Source: Acidobacteriota bacterium
Lineage (GTDB): Bacteria > Acidobacteriota > Aminicenantia > Aminicenantales > Saccharicenantaceae
Length of the DNA: 32,172 nucleotides
Reading direction: 5' to 3'
NCBI GenBank assembly: GCA_029571905.1
Contig: JAKPXU010000055.1
Coordinates: forward strand, 1-32,172
Below are positions 29,301-32,172 of the stretch, in pieces; the first letter of the stretch is position 1; every line of letters starts with the position of its first letter. The notes below the pieces were generated by a model. The model did not search any database. It worked only from the letters and a program-made list of their open reading frames with translations, and was not told where the DNA came from. A program made the translations under genes and the position numbers.

Positions 29301-29724
29301 GCGTCCAGCCAATGACTAAATTGTTTGGTCCCATCCGGTCAGAGATGTCATCGCGAGCCAGAACCGGGCTATAAGTCAGGCGAACAGGGGTGCCTCCCTC
29401 AGCCGGCATCAAATAAACTTCGCGGTTGCCATCATATTCACCCGTAAAGGCCAGGTATTTTCCATCGGGCGAAAAACGAGCAAAAGCTTCGTAACCGGGA
29501 TGGGAAGTTAACCTTCTGGCAGTTCCACCAGAAGCTCCAACCGAATAAAGATCACCAGCATAAGAAAAAACGATAAGGTCATTATAAATGGCAGGAAAAC
29601 GCAGCACCCTGGCCTCCTCCCCTGCCTGCAGGAATGAGATCCCTGCCGCCAGAATTAACAAAACGGCCAGTAACAAAGAAAATAAATCCGATTGCTTTTT
29701 ATTTTTATTGGAAGCACACAGCAT
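26398..29724 (-). CDS. Secreted Tricorn-protease-like S41 peptidase with beta-propeller and PDZ domains (start revised from 29748 to ATG 29724)
   Basis: AAAGGAGG SD 7 nt before ATG 29724. Signal peptide (SLLLAVLLILAAGISFLQAG), repeated TolB/PD40-type SPDGKYLAFTGEYDG..., SPDGRWIAYISDLTGG..., PDZ-like region, catalytic NEFSASDGDLFPYRFK. Confidence 0.93.
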   Translation of the reverse strand: MLCASNKNKKQSDLFSLLLAVLLILAAGISFLQAGEEARVLRFPAIYNDLIVFSYAGDLYSVGASGGTARRLTSHPGYEAFARFSPDGKYLAFTGEYDGNREVYLMPAEGGTPVRLTYSPVLARDDISDRMGPNNLVIGWTPDGQNIIYRSRQAEWNDFNGQLYLVSKEGGFPEELPLPRSGFCSLSPDGSKLAFNRIFREFRTWKRYRGGMADDVWIYDFKSKKTENITNNPALDIIPMWSGQKVYFLSDRGEEKRLNIYACDVGTKDTRKITDFKDYDIKFPSIGPGAIVFENGGYLYKLDLASEKVSRIPVYIADDQSGSRTELVKVADKITSFDLAPDGARALFGARGEIFTVPARHGNTRNLSNTSGVHEREATWSPDGRWIAYISDLTGGDEIYIRPQDGSGQPVQLTSNSDSYKYALLWSPDSKKILWSDRLFRLRYIDIDKKQITEVAKGKIWEIHDYTWSPDSNWVAYSQQELNSVEKIYLYSLSNGKTIEVTDSWYSSYSPCFSTDGKYLFFVSDRDFNPVYSRTEFNHAYLAMSRIYLVTLTAEAKSPFEPKSDEVKIATQGSEAAKGEKPDKERASAPAKAAVEKVVVKVDEVGLKDRIVDLPIEVASYSSLTSVGDRLYYLKRSTVDRQTSFKYYDLDKREEKDLGQVSAYVISADQKKMLVAQRREFAIIDLPTAPIKIEEKLDLSGLEMWLDRQTEWAQIFNESWRQMRDFFYAPNMHGVDWEKVRAQYEPLARAVNHRADLTYVIGEMIGELNCGHTYVGGGDLPAVKRVNVGQLGAKLEKDRATGYYRIKKILEGQNWDKDLRSPLTEVGVKVKEGNYIIAINGQLVNQVKNIYELLVNTAGRQVTLKVNSQPVEKGAWEVVVVPIERENSLYYYNWVKRNAEIVAKATNDRVAYIHVPDMGVPGLNEFVKHFYPQVNKKALIIDVRGNGGGNVSPMLIERLLRQAAFIEVARGSVPNWDPAAVIMGPKVCLANEFSASDGDLFPYRFKHYNLGPLIGKRTWGGVVGIRGSLPIVDGGYLNKPEFAPYNLEGTKWIIEGEGVEPDIFVDNDPAKEYEGIDEQLNKAIEVILEKLKTEEKNIPPVPPYPVKK

Positions 29725-29764
29725 GATAACCTCCTTTCGGTTAATCATGGTGATTATATCTTTT

Positions 29765-29809
29765 GCTGGCTAAAGGTTGCAAGATAAAACTGAGCTGGCT
29801 AAGGGTAGC
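29765..29809. repeat. Pair of 16-bp near-identical direct repeats in the divergent Tricorn / ZIP intergenic region
   Basis: GCTGGCTAAAGGTTGC (29765-29780) and GCTGGCTAAGGGTAGC (29794-29809), 14/16 identical, 29-bp period. Confidence 0.5.
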
Positions 29810-29867
29810 TATCGATTATTAAAAATTTATATATCCAGGACCTTTCTAAACTTTAAAACCAAAGAGA

Positions 29868-29896
29868 TTGACTCTTTTTCCCCTTTTATTTATTTT
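29868..29896 (+). promoter_or_regulatory. Possible promoter of ZIP transporter gene
   Basis: TTGACT (29868-29873), 17-bp spacer, TATTTT (29891-29896), 14 nt upstream of the ATG at 29911. Confidence 0.35.
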
Positions 29897-29910
29897 TATG
29901 CTTAAGGTAC

Positions 29911-30726
29911 ATGATGCAGAATCTTTCCACCTGGTCACCTGTCCTTCAAGCTCTGGTAGCTACCCTGTTTACTTATCTGATGACCGCTGCTGGCGCTGCC
30001 TCTGTATTTCTGTTGAAGACTGTCAGTAGAAAAATTATTAATCTGATGCTGGGTTTTGCTGGTGGCGTCATGATAGCGGCCAGTTTCTGGTCTCTGCTGG
30101 CCCCGGCTATTGATATGTCAAAAGGGAAAAACCTTCCAGTCTGGCTGCCGGCAGCAGCTGGATTTTTGCTGGGAGCTGGCTTGCTATTTGCCCTGGACAG
30201 GATTTTACCCCACCTTCATCTCTTTCTGCCTGAAGAACTGGCAGAAGGCCCGAAAAGCCACTGGTCAAAGACCACACTACTGGTACTGGCCATCACCCTG
30301 CACAACATTCCTGAAGGGCTGGCAGTTGGAGTGGCCTTTGGAGCTGCTTCTCTATCGCTTCCAGATTCAGGCACATTGGGCGGAGCCGTGGCTCTGGCTC
30401 TCGGCATCGGTCTGCAGAACCTGCCGGAAGGACTGGCTGTTTCTGGACCGCTGAGAGCAGCTGGTCTCGGCCGACGGCAGAGTTTTTTCCTGGGACAGCT
30501 ATCTGGCCTGGTCGAACCTCTGGCCGGTATTCTGGGGGCTCTGGCCGTCACCAGGATAATGGCCATTCTGCCTTATGCTCTGTCTTTTGCAGCCGGTGCC
30601 ATGATCTTTGTAGTAGTAGAAGAAGTCATTCCAGAATCACAGGGACAGGGTGATTCCGATCTATCGACAATCGGTCTTATAGCTGGATTCATTTTAATGA
30701 TGATTCTCGATGTCACCTTCTCATGA
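29911..30726 (+). CDS. ZIP family metal transporter
   Basis: 271 aa, multiple TM segments. LGFAGGVMIAASFWSLLAPA; LAITLHNIPEGLAVGVAFG; ALGIGLQNLPEGLAVSGPL; FVVVEEVIPES. Confidence 0.92.
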   Translation: MMQNLSTWSPVLQALVATLFTYLMTAAGAASVFLLKTVSRKIINLMLGFAGGVMIAASFWSLLAPAIDMSKGKNLPVWLPAAAGFLLGAGLLFALDRILPHLHLFLPEELAEGPKSHWSKTTLLVLAITLHNIPEGLAVGVAFGAASLSLPDSGTLGGAVALALGIGLQNLPEGLAVSGPLRAAGLGRRQSFFLGQLSGLVEPLAGILGALAVTRIMAILPYALSFAAGAMIFVVVEEVIPESQGQGDSDLSTIGLIAGFILMMILDVTFS

Positions 30727-32172
30727 GATATGATTGTTATTATTAGCCATTCTTTTTTGCCTTCTCTGCTCGAAAAGTGAATAAACCACTGGAATAACTA
30801 ACAAAGTAATAAAAGTTGAACTGATCAGACCGCCGATGACTACTCGGGCCATAGGAGTTTGGATCTCGCTTCCTTCTCCGATTCCAAGGGCCAGCGGTAG
30901 CATACCAAGAATGGTGGTCAAAGCCGTCATCAAAATTGGCCGCAGTCTTCTCCGTCCGGCTTCTTTTATGGCCTCCATCATTTCAAAGCCATCACGACGT
31001 CTTAAAAGATTGGTATAGTCCACCAGTAATATGGCATTATTAACAATAATACCACCCAGCATAATCATTCCTATATAAGCCTGAACATTGATACTGGTCC
31101 CGGTCAAGAAAAGGATTAAGGCCACGCCAACTACCGCCAACGGCACAGAAAACATGACGATAAGCGGATCCCGGAGAGACTCATAGAGCATCGCCATGAC
31201 CATGTAAACCATAAATAGCGCCAGGATGAGACTGATCATCAATTCCCGGTTGGCCTTTTGTTGTTCTTCATAATCACCAGTAAAATTGATAGAAAAATTA
31301 GCTGGACGAGGAATAGTCTGAAAAGCCCGCTGAGCATCCTTAATGACCGAGCCAAGATCCCGGTCGGCAATCTCACCTGAGACATTAATTATTCTTTCTC
31401 TATCTCTTCGCTCTATCTGCTGTGGTCCTCGCCCACTCTGAACTTCAATCACATTCCTCAGGCTGACCTGTTCCCCATCAGAGTTGGTTATGGTCAGGTC
31501 GAGAAGGTCATTGACATCCATCCGCTCTGAATCTTTAACCTTCACCAGGATTCTATATTCCCGACCACCTTCTCTGAATTGGCTGGCTTGAGATCCAGAT
31601 AAAATCGTACTGATAAAGTTGCCGATTTGATTGACTGATAATTTCATCTCCGAGGCTTTCTGTCGATCAATAACGAACCGCTGCTCTGGTGTTCCCTCTA
31701 TCCGGCTGATGCTGACGTCAGTTACTCCTTTTACTTTCTCAACAACTCTTTTTACTTCCTGGGCCAGGCTCTGGCCAACTTCGAGGTCATAGCCACGGAT
31801 CTCAATCTGAAGTCTTTCCTGGCCGCCGCCGCCTCTCATCCCCATCATCATCTGCCCACCAGTAGCTCTCGTCCGGATAATAGCTCCTGGCACATTTTGC
31901 AGTTGACGGCTTAGGTCAGCCGCTATATCCAGGCTGGACCTGCTTCTCCTGGACTTGGGAACAAGCTTAAGCGTAATATTCCCCCGGTTCGCTCCTCCTC
32001 TCCAACCACCACTGCCAGCTCTTTCCTCAATCGATTCAATTTCTGGTACCAACGGTTTGACCATAGCCACCACTTCTCTGAGTTTCTGATCCATAACTGA
32101 CAATCTGGTGCCGACTTCCATTTCGACCGTAATTCTGACTTCCCCCTCATCGGTCTGAGGCATATACTCCTG
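30721..32172 (-). CDS. RND/AcrB-family efflux transporter, C-terminal part (N-terminus cut by window edge)
   Basis: Open to the window edge (QEYMPQTDEGEVRI...). ANRELMISLILALFMVYMVMAMLYESLRDPLIVMFSVPLAVVG; IGMIMLGGIIVNNAILLVDYTN; RRRLRPILMTALTTILGMLPLALG. Confidence 0.95.
   Translation of the reverse strand, partial: QEYMPQTDEGEVRITVEMEVGTRLSVMDQKLREVVAMVKPLVPEIESIEERAGSGGWRGGANRGNITLKLVPKSRRSRSSLDIAADLSRQLQNVPGAIIRTRATGGQMMMGMRGGGGQERLQIEIRGYDLEVGQSLAQEVKRVVEKVKGVTDVSISRIEGTPEQRFVIDRQKASEMKLSVNQIGNFISTILSGSQASQFREGGREYRILVKVKDSERMDVNDLLDLTITNSDGEQVSLRNVIEVQSGRGPQQIERRDRERIINVSGEIADRDLGSVIKDAQRAFQTIPRPANFSINFTGDYEEQQKANRELMISLILALFMVYMVMAMLYESLRDPLIVMFSVPLAVVGVALILFLTGTSINVQAYIGMIMLGGIIVNNAILLVDYTNLLRRRDGFEMMEAIKEAGRRRLRPILMTALTTILGMLPLALGIGEGSEIQTPMARVVIGGLISSTFITLLVIPVVYSLFEQRRQKRMANNNNHIS

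Noticed and set aside
1-32172. Palindromic octamer CTGGCCAG occurs about 16 times by eye, far above random expectation; could be an uptake, chi-like or methylation motif
   Set aside because: Every copy I checked lies in a coding region in the same frame, CTG GCC AG(N) = Leu-Ala-Arg/Ser, so codon and dipeptide preference explains it. A codon-shuffled null model would settle this.

Overview
The window reads as a compact bacterial chromosomal segment. It is almost entirely protein-coding, and I saw no rRNA, tRNA, CRISPR array or transposase. Genes in order: 3'-truncated alaS and pilT (-); a heat-shock cluster hrcA-grpE-dnaK-dnaJ-rsmE-Ser/Thr kinase (-); a lysine-ketoglutarate reductase / saccharopine dehydrogenase / MEMO1-like cluster (-); cysS and a YraN-like gene (+); a secreted M14 peptidase (+); folK (-); a class-V aminotransferase / cysteine desulfurase (+); a DsrC-type protein and a PhoR-like histidine kinase (-); an exported MBL-fold hydrolase (+); a P-type Ca2+-type ATPase (-); a Mrp/ApbC ATPase (-); a secreted Tricorn-like protease (-); a ZIP transporter (+); and a truncated RND efflux transporter (-). 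The gene complement would fit an uncultured lineage such as Aminicenantes/Acidobacteria, but that is a weak guess. I did not find a clear new defence or mobile system. The observations most worth a second look are: a DnaK that lacks nearly all of its helical lid inside a CIRCE-less hrcA operon carrying a Ser/Thr kinase; a CX10C DsrC directly downstream of an orphan histidine kinase and convergent with a cysteine desulfurase; a strong RNA stem-loop in the histidine kinase leader; an apparently leaderless cysS; an unannotated exported-type small ORF; and several unexplained intergenic repeats.
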